A DNA stretch of 64,000 nucleotides from Aphrophora alni (GCA_963513935.1 OY740769.1:104325762-104389761); one strand, 5' to 3'. Positions 1 to 11,930 are shown, counted from the first letter of the stretch. Numbers and translations are program-made. Notes: generated from the letters alone by a model not told the origin.

Positions 1-239
1 AGCGTTATGAACGTCAACTTCAGTCAAGTCGTGTTTTTATATTTTACGCAACTTTAATTTTTCTAAACCTGATTATGAAAGGTTGAAAGATTACCTTTTC
101 AATGGTATAGAATACATTTCGATAATATAATATCTACTAGGATAAAAGTTGAATTGCAAAAAATGTAATTTTTAGCGTGTAAAATAGCGTTAAAATTCTT
201 GATTTGGTTTAATTTTTATATTATAAAAACTATGCTAGT

Positions 240-644
240 TGGAAACATTTGAAAAAGACGGTTTTGAAAAGAAAGACGCGATCTATCAAGCAGTGTTAGG
301 TTATAACTGACTGACAGTAATTTGGAAATAAGAAAAATAGGCAAACGAGACGAATGTTTTGTTTAAAACTTGTTAACGTAAAACTTTGACGTTTCGCATC
401 AAAAATATGCGAATTTCACTAATTTTTGGAATATTATTTATAACGTTTTGTGGTATTTTTTTTGCATGATATGCATCTACGGAACATTAGCTTTAAAACG
501 GTATTTTATTTATTGCGATGGGACAATTTTAAGTGGGCGTAACGATGAATGGCAAAATACGTGTTTTTTAGTTGGTGAAGTGAGCCATTACTAATGCCGC
601 GACTCGGTCATTTGTTAAAACCGGGTCGTCCACCAGGTCGAGGG
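240..644 (-). repeat. Dispersed repeat copy A, piggyBac-like TTAA end
   Basis: This segment matches 8326-8700 in reverse complement; for example, bases 410-545 pair with 8417-8553 with few differences. The outer end is AGGG followed by TTAA at 645-648, the form expected for a piggyBac-type terminus on its TTAA target. Similarity fades toward position 240, and the other end may lie left of the window. No transposase remains. The class assignment rests only on the TTAA-CCCT end and is tentative. Confidence 0.5.
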
Positions 645-648
645 TTAA

Positions 649-2003
649 TCAACCATGTTCTAAGCTAGAATCTTTAAAGTAATTTTAATTTTTAATATCA
701 GTTGTACGTCTTTACTCAACCATTTTCTGAGATAAAATAGTCTTCTGACTTCAACTTTTGGAGTTACTCCTTAAATACCTGCCAAACTTCACTATTAAAT
801 TCCCTTTAGTTTTTTATTATTTATTCTTTTAATTTTGACTATAGAATTTTTAAATTAATTTTCCTCATATTTCTCTTGTATTGATTATTTAATCAGTTTT
901 AATTTATTTATCAAATTCAGTACTGTTATTTTTGTTGGCAGTACGTAATCAAAATCTCACCTTTAAGGTGCTACTTGAGGCGTTTCTAACATACAAGATT
1001 CTGAAATCCTACAAATTTTCCCCCTTGAATGACCGTATCTTCCTTTCTACTAGAAAAATTTTCCTTCGGAAAAACTCTTTTTACACTTCTTGATCTCTGG
1101 ACGTATTTGCAACTAGATTGATGTCGTCATGACTTCCCGTTCTGAAGATGCGTGCATTTAAATTTTTAACAATTTTTCTAATCGATTTCTGCGATTTTCC
1201 AATTTTCGGCACTTTTTCTTTTTACATTTTGTTTGCTTCGCTCTAAAACGCACTATCCTGTTTACCGTTTTTTGATGAAGTTATGCTCACTTTGTGATTG
1301 CCGATTTTCACTATTTCAGTCTATTGTTTTAATTTGGGTTTTCTGCTATTTCTCATGTGGTCTTACAATTAGATAGGTCATTTACTTATACTTGCATAAT
1401 AAATTTCTCTTATATTTAAACCATTTTAAAATATATTGTAATTTAAAAACTTTAAATTTTACTAATCGGCATAACTCAAAAACCAGCAATTTTATTTTAT
1501 GTATTTTAAAACCAGCATTATGTATTTTTATGATCTTAATAAACTGTATTATTTTATTTGAAATTTGATTAACATATTTAAATTTGGAAAAAATTACAAG
1601 AATCACTATTTGGTCAAATTTTCTTATTATTTATTAATTTTTCAAAATTATTTTAATTTAATTTTACTCCTGTCCAATTGGGGTTACAATTAGCCCTAAT
1701 TAAAGTTTTAAAAAAGATTATACTTTAAATTATGATTTTTCATTACGTCATCTTTTGTTTAATAACTTTTTATTTAATAATAATTGATAAAATTTTATTG
1801 TACATTTAGTCATCTCTCCTTTACATTTTGATATATAAAAAACAACTTTTAATATTAATACTTAGGAACCTATTGTTCTGAAGCTTTCCTGTCCTTACAG
1901 AAGCCTAGAAGTTGGCTTGGTCTATTCAAAGCCCTGCCATATTTTTATATAGTCTACTACTGACTTTCATTAAAGTTTCCCTTGAGCGGTTTTATTTGTA
2001 AAC
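649..2003. other. AT-rich sequence, nothing recognised
   Basis: No coding region, splice-flanked exon, RNA gene or repeat could be identified here. Short open frames are AT-rich and low in complexity. Confidence 0.4.
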
Positions 2004-2090
2004 TCCGACTCTAGTCTTATTAGTCCGAAATAATTTGGACCCGACCCTTTTCGGATTAACCGATTGTTCGAATTAATCGGAATCCTTCTT
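2004..2090 (+). mobile_element. Tigger-type terminal fragment next to assembly gap
   Basis: The segment aligns with the left end of the element at 5736: both carry AGTCT, a TAATCCGAA-like block, a GGACC(C)GA block, then two more copies of a CGGATTA-like motif. The very tip is diverged and no TA site is clear. The rest of the copy is not seen; the gap at 2175-2374 follows soon after. Confidence 0.55.
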
Positions 2091-2174
2091 GAAATACACC
2101 AAATATACTTAATAAACAATAATATTAACAAACATACATCAGTTATCTATGTCTTTATATCCGAATATAAAATA

Positions 2175-2374
2175 NNNNNNNNNNNNNNNNNNNNNNNNNN
2201 NNNNNNNNNNNNNNNNNNNNNNNNNNNNNNNNNNNNNNNNNNNNNNNNNNNNNNNNNNNNNNNNNNNNNNNNNNNNNNNNNNNNNNNNNNNNNNNNNNNN
2301 NNNNNNNNNNNNNNNNNNNNNNNNNNNNNNNNNNNNNNNNNNNNNNNNNNNNNNNNNNNNNNNNNNNNNNNNNN
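2175..2374. other. Assembly gap (200 N)
   Basis: A run of exactly 200 undetermined bases. The round length suggests a scaffolding placeholder, so the true size is unknown. Confidence 0.98.
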
Positions 2375-2837
2375 CTTTTGTTATCTAATAAAAATGTGAA
2401 TTTAAATAGATTACTCTCAGCTTATGGGCGCCAGGTGGAATTAACTCACCAATTTTGAAAAAAACAAAGAAAATTGAATTTATAGTCTCTTGAGGTCAAA
2501 GGTTCTTTTTAAGAGGTACTTTGCAATGGGTGATAATAAAGAGATTCAAAGTCTTGTTCTGCTGAAATTGTACATAAAATATTTATTAAATTGACATTTC
2601 ATATTACAAATAAAATCGAAAACATAAATGATAATATGTATACTATTATTAAATATTGGTTCAAACAAAATCTTTTATCTTAATCTACTTCTTTAAATTT
2701 AAATCGAAAAGTTAAGTTTTATATTTTTCATACTTTGTATTTTAATGTTGCAACAAAAGAATTTAAATTATTGAAAAAAAAAAAAAAAATTCTGTGTCTA
2801 AAGCAGACTTATTTATGTATAAAAAATTAATTATCCA

Positions 2838-2841
<4 letters not shown>

Positions 2842-2894
<53 letters not shown>
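2842..2894. repeat. AT microsatellite
   Basis: Uninterrupted TA dinucleotide run after a short imperfect lead-in. The flanks 2375-2841 and 2895-3393 hold no gene that I can support. Confidence 0.9.
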
Positions 2895-2898
<4 letters not shown>

Positions 2899-3393
2899 GC
2901 ATACATCTAGCAAAATCATACTCTATTCATAATACACCTAATTAACATGATAAATTGTTTATGATGTCTATACCACGACATCTATACATAAAAAAAATAT
3001 CCGTAGCGATGAACCCTGATGTCCTGTGATTCCAAGGATTCCAGTGCTCAAAGCTCGTGCAGTCTCCAACTTCCGATACACAATGATATGAAAATCTTTT
3101 ATAAGGATTTGACAAAATGTTCATTATTTTAAAAATAGTTTTGCCTCATTTATCTAGAAAGTCTTAAAACACCGGGACGTGACATTTCTCTAAATTGTTC
3201 TAAAGAAAATAATTTTTATTGACTCATACGACAGTCTTATTTATTTCAAAAGTTCTCTGTCTACTAGGATTAATGTTCAAAAGCAAGAATATTTATTTTG
3301 AAAATGTTTGTACACTTAGTTCTATCACCAAACACATGTTCAAATTGTCACTTTCATAGTTCTATCAAATTTCTCATCAAAAATACGTCTCAC

Positions 3394-3716
3394 ATTAACA
3401 CTACATTGTTCACCAATGTCTTATAACAAAATTACGTCTGACCAAGTCGGATGACTCTTTAAGACTTTTTAAAAACACATGCTACCACATTGTTTCACAA
3501 CTATCCTTTAACAAAAAATACGTCTGACCAAGTCAGATGCCTTCTTCCAACTTTTTAAGCATTAACACTACATTGTCCATAAATATCTTCTAACAGAAAA
3601 TACGTCTGACCAGGTCAGATACCTCCTTCCAACTTTTTAAGCATTAACACTACATTGTTCACCAATATCTTCTAACAGAAAATACGTCTGACCAGGTCAG
3701 ATACCTCCTTCCAACT
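3394..3716. repeat. 82-base tandem repeat, about four units
   Basis: Units begin near 3394, 3479, 3561 and 3643 with ATTAACACTACATTGTTC or close variants; the last two are nearly identical and 82 bases apart. Each unit contains TACGTCTGACC followed by AGGTCAGA or AAGTCAGA, an inverted repeat. A partial unit (the AAAATACGTCT part) precedes the array at about 3380. Older units on the left are more diverged. Confidence 0.85.
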
Positions 3717-4370
3717 GAACTCTCTTCCTCGCTTCAAAACTAAGCGTCTACTTAAGATCTACTAACACAGCAAAATTTTGTTAGTTACATTCATACACAC
3801 ACTTATATTATAATATACCAAAACATTAATTGTATGTTCATTCTACACCTATTTATTTTACAATATTATCTTCTTGGATGTTTTTAGTTAAAAGTTTACA
3901 GTTTTTAAATTAATTTACAACACTTCCCCCATGTTCCAACAACCAATCAAAACCTTTGACCTACTTGTGTTTGGTCCAATCACACGTCTTTCTTCCAACT
4001 ATACAATATTCAAATATTCCACATATTACAATTGTTATTAAGTAAACTTATTGTAGGACAGTAACATAACCATAAGTTGCTTTCTCTTCAAGATTGAGAT
4101 TGCACAACGAACTATCTTGGAGCAAACAGAAAACGATGACTTTCTTTAGTAAACTGATTTACAATTTTATTATTTTAAATAGAAAATAAACTGGTTTTTT
4201 TATTTAATCCGGACAACTGCGCTTTAATCTGTCTGAAAGAACAAATTATTTATTGTATTACACTTGAATTTAATTAAACATAACAAGGATTATTTATGCT
4301 GTCTCGATTTATCTTAATAAGTAATGTGGGCCTAAAAAACTAGAAATTTATGTAAGTTATTGTTTTTCAG
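3717..4370. other. Non-coding sequence before the first recognised exon
   Basis: AT-rich, no coding signal. It ends in a pyrimidine-rich tract and TTTTTCAG at 4364-4370, the acceptor of the exon at 4371. A promoter or first exon may be here or left of the window, but none could be pinned down. Confidence 0.4.
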
Positions 4371-4424
4371 AATAATGAAGATATGAAGAAAATGGCCATT
4401 TATACCAATGAAGATCCATTACAG
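4371..4424 (+). CDS. Exon, possible first coding exon of a zinc-finger gene
   Basis: Bounded by TGTTTTTCAG on the left and GTCAGT on the right, 54 bases, open in phase 0 (18 codons ending in NEDPLQ). Two ATG codons lie in frame; the second sits in AAAATGGCC, a good Kozak context, so translation could begin inside this exon, or the exon could continue from one further left. Its phase matches the downstream exons at 11835, 17628 and 23701 and the zinc-finger terminal exons. No domain is recognisable in so short a piece. Assignment to the same gene is inferred from strand, phase and order only. Confidence 0.5.
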
Positions 4425-4500
4425 GTCAGTTATAATCTCAACAAATTTCCTGTTACTTAGAACAAAATATTATATGAGTATGATTTGAGACCTATTCGCA

Positions 4501-4680
4501 TATGGCTTTCCTTAAAATCCCTCCGAGTGTAGTCTAACAAACCCCCCCCTAAAATCACCGTAGGGATCCTTCGAATCCTCAATACCAGACGTTTCTATTG
4601 TTTAGGATGCTATGGAGAACAATAAAATTAAAACTGAAATATCATATATGAGTAGTCTGCGCTCCAAACAGTATCATCCA
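4501..4680 (+). mobile_element. LINE ORF1 fragment, broken
   Basis: This stretch aligns with 18865-19020 at base and protein level; shared peptide features are a proline-rich segment and a block like SSIPDVSIV-DAME. In-frame stops break it. The second copy lies just before a LINE endonuclease start, which identifies the family. An apparent acceptor at about 4608 (TTTAG) falls inside this repeat and is therefore not treated as a host exon. Confidence 0.5.
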
Positions 4681-5735
4681 GCTAACAACATTGTTTATAA
4701 TATTCCGTTGATTGATCGATACAAATATCATCATCATTGTACTGCCTCATTTGCATTAGAACTCAACTATTGGAAACAAATGTAGTTTATCGTCAGGATT
4801 TTGGGTATATAACTAATGAATACCCATCCAGTGAGATTATTTTAGTAAGCTGGTCAATAAAGTCGGTTGTTCATATTACTCATTGCATGAACATATATGT
4901 ATTGATTACTCTAAGTTTCTAATGTTTTTAATGCCGGGCATGATGGAATATTTGGTAACGCAAAAGCAGAAGAAGGTACAAGTCAATTGCTAATCATGTA
5001 GCATGTTATGGCATCTGTCTTTAAATTTGTTGTTGAATTTGTATTACATTTTTTTTTAAAATTATGGACTGTGATAGGCCTCACCGGCGTCTCGACCTAA
5101 AGGTCTAGATTACTGTATTACATAGTCAGTGAGAGGAAGAATGAACAATTGTAATGTTTAATAAACTGATAGAATTAAAAATCCTGTCCGTTTATAGAGT
5201 ACTTTTATTAGTGCCAGGTGTTGAAAGGAAGTAGTGATTTGCATCAGTCATTCCATAATTACTCATGAATTTCTGATGGAATATGTTAAGGCACATTTTA
5301 ATTGACTGTGTTCTGGAAGATAGGGTATTGTTCTACCCAATTCCATTCAAGCGATGTTGTGGGATAATGCTGAGATGCTTGATAAGTATTATCCTTTTTA
5401 CGTCGCCTGAACATATTTAATAAAATTTAAAATAACTATATTTGATTGTTGCAGGACCATTTTACAGCTCTTTGATACTTTTTTTTTTTGTCTATTGAAC
5501 TTTATCAAAGTGTATATCATTGTTAATTTGTCTCAGTGCTCCTTTATAACATGTGAGCCTTAGGCCTATTTACTTCCAAAACCATAAACCATTTCCATAC
5601 AACTACAAAATGTGTCCAGATACAAAATTTAGAAATTAATAAATTACTCAAACTTGGATGCAAAAGTACCTAAAGACTATGAAAATAATCACAATAAGAA
5701 TCTATTTATATAATATTAATGTCAACAATTAACTA
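4681..5735. other. Intron sequence, nothing recognised
   Basis: AT-rich, with a 61-codon open frame at 4737-4922 that has no family resemblance and no splice or start support. Confidence 0.4.
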
Positions 5736-8116
5736 CAGTAGAGTCTGGCTAATCCGAACTAATTGGGACCGAACGCTGTTCGGATTAGCTAATTGTTCGG
5801 ATTAGCCGAAATAATTTAAATAATAAAGAGAACGAAGCAACTGAACGGGTCTGTAGTATGGTAATATGAACGAATGATACACAAAAACAAGTATCAATAG
5901 ACCGTTTACTCTTTCAAACGCAGAATCAACAATATGAACAGTGCATTGCAGACAGCACACTGGCCCACTGTGTGTAGTTTTGTGATGTGAGTTGAGCGGG
6001 AAAGCGGACTGTACACATGACGATACTGTACGCACTGCCAACTGAGACTACATCTGCCTCCCCACTACTACTATCTCAAGCGCCAAAACCATAACAAAAC
6101 CTGCTATTTTTACTGCACGAGTGTTTTATTTAAATTACTGTAGCTAATTGTTATTTAATCGTGTTTGTGAAGTGTGAAAGCAAAGTGCAATGGCTACTAA
6201 ACGTAAACATAACACGTTGACTCTTAAAGACAAGCTGGAAGCATTAAAACGTTTGGATAGTGGTGAAAGTGTGACGAAACTAGCAAAAGAGCTAAACGTT
6301 AGTAAAGCCACAATTTGTGATTGGAAGAAAAATCGTGCGAAGCTTAAACAATATTGCACTACGTCTTCTGAAGTGACTCTTGAAAATCGGCAAACAGCGC
6401 GGCAAACCCAGTACGATAAAGTTGATGAAGCACTTTTCCTTTGGTTTTGTCAAGTGAGGGAAAGGGGAACCCCTTTAAATGGGCCTATTGTCCAAGAAAA
6501 TGCGATACAATTAAACACACTACTATATGGTGAAAACCCATTTACGGCAAGTACTGGTTGGTTTGACCGATGGAAAAAGCGCCATGGTATACGTCAGTTA
6601 ACTATCACTGGAGAACAGCTTTCTTCTGATCACGCTGTGGCACAGGAGTACCTGTGTAAGTTTGTAACTTTGATGACTGAAGGGAATTATTCCCCCCAAC
6701 AAGTTTACAACGCCGATAAAACCGGCCTCAATTTTAGGGCTCTTCCAACTAAAAGCTTGGCCTCCAAAGAAGAAACTCGAGCTCCGGGTTTTAAAATGAG
6801 TAAAGACCGTGTAACATTAATGGCTTGATCCAATGCTGATGGTAACCATAAGCTACCTCTCATGATAATAGGCAAAGCTGCTATGCCTCGAGCCTTCAAA
6901 CGCATAAATATGAAGTCACTTCCAGTCGTTTATAGAAACCAGAAAAAGGGCTGGATGGAAGGTAAATTATTTAAAGAATGGTTCCATGACCAATTCGTGC
7001 CTTCTGTTAAGCAGTTTAGCAAAGATAATGATCTGCCCCCACGTGCTATCCTTTTGATCGATAATGTGCCTTCCCACCCAGATATCGAAGAGCTTTCTTG
7101 TGGCGAAATAAAGGCAACTTTCTTACCACCAAATGTGACACCCTTACTACAGCCAATGGACCAGGGAGTTTTGCAGGCTCTTAAATTAAAGTATCGAAAA
7201 CAGTTATTGAGATCTCTAATCGAAGACGATACTATCCCTTTTGTACAAAAGATCAAGCAAACAAACGTCAAGGATGTTGTCTATTGGGCCGCTGAGTCTT
7301 GGGAAAATGTTACAGTTGGAGTGATAAAGTCTTGGAAAAAACTATGGACATCCTTAGAATTTGAAGACAACGCTACCGAAAATGATACAGTTAACCTGAT
7401 ACCGCTGATACAGAACATTCCTGGTTGTGAGAGTGCAGTGGAAGCAGACGTGAATGAATGGATGGCGGCGGATGCCGATAGTGCTAAGACTTTGACAGAT
7501 GATGAAATCATCGCAACCGTGACGCAAGAACAAGTTCAGGCGAGGAGGAGGAGGGGAGCGATGATGAACCTAGGTGCGAGGGGGGGGGAGAGGAGAAAGT
7601 GTCACACAATGAGGCAGCAGCTGCGCTTGACCTTGCCCTACGTTACTTGGAACAACAGTCTACTGCCACACCCGCACATGTAATGTTCATGAGGAAATGG
7701 CGGAACTACGCGGCAAAAAATAGACTGTGAAAACTTCAACAAAAGACGATGATGGAGTTTATGTCCAGTAACAAGTAAATTAATATTCACTTTTATGTGC
7801 ATTACAGCATGTACACTTTTTTTTTACAGCTGAACTATCAAATCTTCATTAGTTTACTGTATTTTCTAAGTTACGTAAATTTAATCTTTTCACATTAAAC
7901 AAAACATTTGTATTCTTCAAAATATTACTGTACTTTGTTTTAATTTTGTTACAACATTATTTACCTTTCCCATTATCTTTTGTCTTTTAGTTACGTAATT
8001 TAAAAAAAAAATTTTATTAGTGCACAGTACATACAGTATTTACAAAAAAAAATCCAGAACCTGTTCGGATTACCCGTGTTCGGATTACACGTGTTCGGAT
8101 TAGCGGGACTCAAGTG
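5736..8116 (+). mobile_element. Tigger (pogo superfamily) DNA transposon, nearly full length
   Basis: The element is flanked by TA at 5734-5735 and 8117-8118. The left end begins CAGTAGAGTCTGGCTAATCC; the right end is its inverse with several changes (GTTCGGATTAGCGGGACTCA near 8093-8112). Each end holds repeated TTCGGATTA motifs, likely transposase binding sites. It is 2381 bases long and encloses one transposase reading frame (6190-7778) that now carries disabling changes. It lies in the intron between the exons at 4371 and 11835. Confidence 0.9.
6190..7778 (+). pseudogene. Tigger transposase, disabled
   Basis: The start ATG at 6190 opens a pipsqueak/CENP-B type helix-turn-helix (residues about 5-50), followed by a second CENP-B-like DNA-binding region (about 65-135) and a DDE_1 catalytic core. 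Catalytic aspartates are visible in NADKTGL (codon 176), LLIDNVPSHP (codon 291) and PMDQGV (codon 324). Three lesions are seen: TGA at 6826 in codon 213, a frameshift near 7541 in an acidic GAG-rich tract, and TGA at 7728. After each the homology resumes, and the tail ends at TAA 7776-7778. Members of this family cut and paste DNA at TA sites. The mild damage implies a fairly recent, now non-autonomous copy. Confidence 0.9.
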
Positions 8117-8159
8117 TATTTGAGAAAAATATATAACAAATAAACACAATAAGTACAGG

Positions 8160-8321
8160 GTGTTTCAAAAAGGATTTTACAACTTTGAAAATTCATATAA
8201 AATTATTCCAAAAAGGTACAGAGCTCATTTTAATGTTGTTTTAAAGGGAAACACACCAAGTTTTGACTCGCGTAGTCCGCTAGTGCCTAATCGCGCCGCA
8301 CAAGCGCTAGCGGCAGTTACG
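8160..8321. repeat. Truncated repeat end beginning ACAGGGTGTTTCAAAAAGGA
   Basis: The opening motif looks like the terminus of a dispersed insect repeat, cut short by the TTAA-type insertion at 8322. I cannot name the family. Confidence 0.3.
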
Positions 8322-8760
8322 TTAACCCTTAAACGGATGCCAAACCCGCTAGCGGGTCGATTTTTCATGCATGGCTTAGTTCACCAACTCTAAAACACAT
8401 ATTTTGCAATTCGACATTACGCCCACTTAAAATTGTCCTATCGCATTAAATAAAATACCGTTGGAAAGCTAATGTTCCGTAGATGCATAATCATGCAAAA
8501 AAAAAATACCACAAAACGTTATAAGTAATATTCCAAAAATTGGTGAAATTCGCATGCAAGTTTTTGATGCGTAAAATCGTAAATTTAAACTCAGTGTCTT
8601 CGTAAACGCGACCATTTTCCCCGATATGATAACAAATCTATATTTCTGTCAAACGGGTTGACCAAAACACTGTTCTATAGATCACATCTTTCTCTTTCAA
8701 ACCGTAGATTACAATTTTTTCTGCGTCTCACAGATCCAGAGATATTTCCACTTGACCATA
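8322..8760 (+). repeat. Dispersed repeat copy B, piggyBac-like TTAA end
   Basis: TTAA at 8322-8325 is followed by CCCTTAAACGG and a sequence that is the inverted copy of 240-644. The two copies share a long conserved core (ACGCCCACTTAAAATTGTCC onward). The right boundary is not defined. No coding capacity was seen. Confidence 0.55.
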
Positions 8761-9486
8761 GAAGAAACTTGACAGAAGAAATTCATTTGGCATTCGGTGC
8801 AGTTTACGAAATGACGTAATCCATTTTGTTATGTCAGAAATCGTATTCGTTCTTTACACTATGTTGTAGAGGAAATTTCATTCTATAAGTTGTTATCACT
8901 TGATATATGCAATACTTAGAAGGTTTTGTTTTGATCCCGGAACATACGCAATGGTGCGATGTAAATACTGTAACAAATGACGTAGCGCATATTGTTTTGG
9001 GAATACATATTTATTTTATTTTGAAGGTTTGTGTACCTATACAAATTGTATATAAATTTTGTATTCAAGTTACAATATATGTGTTTTATATCTAAAGTTT
9101 ATGTTTTGACTGAATTTCTAGTTTGTAAATGGTTTATATTTGGAATAACCTAAAAGGTATGTTGTAAATTTAGGCTATAACCAATATTTCTTATATTGAG
9201 TGTTTTATATGATTATACAAGTGAATATGTGTGTTATTCTTTGTAAAGTGTATTGTCTTAGTAAAATCTAATGATTTTGTCTTAGGCCTAGCTTTAGAAA
9301 GTTACTAATTACGCCTAAATGGTCGAGGTGTCAACCTAACCTCAACCGTCAGAGTATCACTTTTTAGGGAAAAATCTTTATTCTTATTTTGAAAATGTAA
9401 CAAATTATTATTTTTTTCCCCTAAATATATTCACAAATATATTACAAATCTTTAATAATCATCGAAAAGTTCCGAAAAATCTATTA
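8761..9486. other. Intron sequence, nothing recognised
   Basis: May include the undefined remainder of the repeat starting at 8322. A 62-codon open frame at 8907-9095 has no recognisable features. Confidence 0.35.
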
Positions 9487-9755
9487 CAGTACAACCTCGT
9501 TTATCCGGACTAATTGGGACCGGAAGTGATCTGGTTAATCAAAAATCCGGATAGTCCAAAATTATAGAAAGATAAATAAAACAAAATATAAAATGATAAC
9601 TTACCATTCATAAGTCATGAAAAAACACAATATTTACACAGTCATTCAATTTACACAATACACGAAATTACACAATGTACTGTAAATGATGAAAAACATT
9701 TATTTACACACCTGAAATATTTACACATGCTTTTAATTTACACAGGGTTTAGTTG

Positions 9756-9890
9756 TTATTTACAAAAAAAGTCATTTATCTTCCTCTGTTTTAATTTGGT
9801 GTTACGTTTCAATGCGGCCCTGTCTATACGATTCAATGCGTCTAACTTTTGGGCCATTGTAAGCACATTACGTTTTCGTTTCGTCGCCAT
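9756..9890 (-). pseudogene. Tigger transposase N-terminal stub
   Basis: Begins MATKRKRN and continues TMAQKLDALNRID, matching the start of the helix-turn-helix in the transposase at 6190 (MATKRKHN, KLEALKRLD). Homology stops after about 30 codons, then the frame runs into unrelated sequence and a stop after 44 codons. It is a deletion remnant that cannot encode a transposase. Confidence 0.75.
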
Positions 9891-10384
9891 TTCCACGCAC
9901 AAACGCTAACACACGAATATAAATAAATAGCAGTAACAACGCCCACCTCTAATTACTATGCCGATTCTCATTCACGTCCTCATACTCCCGACTGGGGATG
10001 TGATGTGCCAACTGCCAAAAAAAAAGAACGGGGTTCCCAAAGCTGGCGGCACCGCTTTAAGATGTGACAAAATGTTCACATTTACTGATTTACACCCTTG
10101 ACTCTTAGCAACCCGACAACAATAAAGTTGTAAAATTGACATGATGGTTTATGATGCGTTGTAAACATGCACCTGGTTTGTATTTATTTCACACTGTCAT
10201 GCCGCATCGGGGTAGGGGGATGGTGACGCAGAGGTCATTGCTCCTCCACTTTCTCTTCCCAGTGCATCAACAACCCGCTCTAATACCTCGAGGCGACACT
10301 GTAGTGTAAGTAGTGTTGAGGAAATCACGTTTTTATCAACATTAATGTAATAGCAGATATTTCTAGTTGAAACTCCATATTCAA

Positions 10385-10516
10385 GGATAAAATAAAGCAA
10401 AAGCTTAAAGTTTCAAAATAGGCCTATTATAAATATTATTTAAAATATTATTCAAAATACAGTAATTATTAAAATATTTTGAAACTTTAAGCTTTTGCTT
10501 TATTTTATCCTTGATT
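10385..10516. repeat. Large palindrome inside Tigger-type copy 1
   Basis: Arms of about 40 bases (CAAGGATAAAATAAAGCAAA ... inverse) surround a roughly 50-base AT-rich centre. The same palindrome occurs at 54450-54570, and a related one at 28726-28860. One arm continues into an open frame (10197-10400 minus) with a helix-turn-helix-like start (EYGVSTRNICYYINVDKNVI), of uncertain meaning. Confidence 0.75.
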
Positions 10517-10601
10517 AAATTTTTTATTTTTTGTTCCGGATCGATCCGGATAATCCAGACATCCGGTTGAATGAGGTCCGGATAAACGAGGTAGTACTGT
10601 A

Positions 10602-11834
10602 GTATGTTATTGATTACCATTTCTGTGAAATTTCTGTTCCGTTACTCTTCGATTTTTTGGTATTTGACCAAAAAACTCCAAATGTTTTGCATCTAACATT
10701 TTTTTTCACTGCACAGCTAAATTCTATGCACCTTTCTGAATATAATGACATATAGAAGTTGTGTAAAAGATATAATATATTACTGTTTTTAGTGAATTTT
10801 TGAAAATATAATAATGAAATTAACATTTTTCGTAATCTATTTTTTTAAATTTTGAAAATGTAACATATTTTTTTTTCTTCTAAATATATTCAAAAATATT
10901 ACACAAAACTTTTGTATATCTTAGAAAAAGGTGGTAAGCTTTTGATTTTGGATGATACAGGTTTTTCCTGAAAAATGATAACTTCGTTTTTGACATATAA
11001 CATACTTACTCCAAAACCGTTTCAAAAAATTTTATTACATAGATGAATTCTATGCATCTTTCTGAGAAAAATGATGTCTTATAAGTTAGGTTTTGTATAC
11101 AAATAATATATTTTATTAATTTTTAATTAAACAAAGTGAATTAACATGAATTAATATTACATTTTGATAATAAAGGTAGGAAATTGAATGCTTTGGAGAG
11201 CTTAGAAATTAAAAGAATAAGATACTGTAACCCTAATTTAGTTTTAAATGACCAGTTAGATTTGTATAACTCTCCATTAGTAAAACCTTTAAAAGTTATT
11301 TGTACTTAGAACAATCAACTGGTTTTCCCAATATGTATTGTTCCTATGGTCATTGCCCAGGCCGGGTATTTCCCCAACCTTCCATTCATTGTATCCTAAC
11401 TCCCACCCTCTAGTTTTAAGGTTTTCTGTTTTTGTCTTTTTTCTTCAGTCTGTAATACAGCCTCGTCAATGCCTTAACAGGCGAAACCATTGGTCGGCTA
11501 GACTAATTATAAGTGGATATACAAAATAAATAATTGTGTTTTATTATCTTTAAACATGGAATTCCACCAAGAACCATCGGTCTCAACAGTAATGAAAATT
11601 CTGTTTGGGTATTAGTTTCAATGACTTGGAATTAGTGATCTAATAACCCCACAAATCTAGCTACTATAATATAAAATCTTATGTTGTCTCTCGTCTGAGG
11701 ATGAGATATAACAAAGAGTAGTGGAAGTAAAATATAAAGTTGTTTAAATCTGTTTTTAAATTTTTTTTAAAAATTAAATAAACTTAGTAAGTTATTTTTA
11801 AAATATGGAATTTTCATGCCTTTTCTTGTTTTAG
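10602..11834. other. Intron sequence, nothing recognised
   Basis: AT-rich, ending in TTGTTTTAG, the acceptor for the exon at 11835. Confidence 0.4.
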
Positions 11835-11930
11835 AACCGATCTCATCTTCGAGAGCTACTGATTGAACCAAAACCCTCTGATAAATCATTTGTTGGATCT
11901 GACAGTATTAATCAAGACTATTTTACAAAT
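11835..11930 (+). CDS. Internal exon of the putative zinc-finger gene
   Basis: Acceptor TTTTCTTGTTTTAG precedes 96 open bases (32 codons, NRSHLRELL ... INQDYFTN) and donor GTAACT follows. It keeps phase 0 at both ends, as do the exons at 4371, 17628 and 23701. The peptide is polar and carries no recognised domain; it would form part of a linker between the N-terminus and the zinc fingers. The donor is less ideal than the others. Membership of the gene is inferred from phase, strand and order. Confidence 0.55.

Larger units (their letters stand above)
9487..10599 (-). mobile_element. Internally deleted Tigger-type element, copy 1
   Basis: TA at 9485-9486 and 10600-10601 flank terminal inverted repeats that share CAGTAC(A/T)ACCTCGTTTATCC. 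At 1113 bases it is far shorter than an autonomous copy. It keeps the first 30 or so codons of a transposase on the minus strand (9756-9890) and a large internal palindrome (10385-10516). A near-identical copy, in opposite orientation, is at 54363-55456. Confidence 0.85.

Noticed and set aside
4608..4797. Apparent exon after CTATTGTTTAG with a 60-codon open frame
   Set aside because: Its first part aligns with the LINE ORF1 fragment at 18865-19020, and there is no clear donor before the stop.
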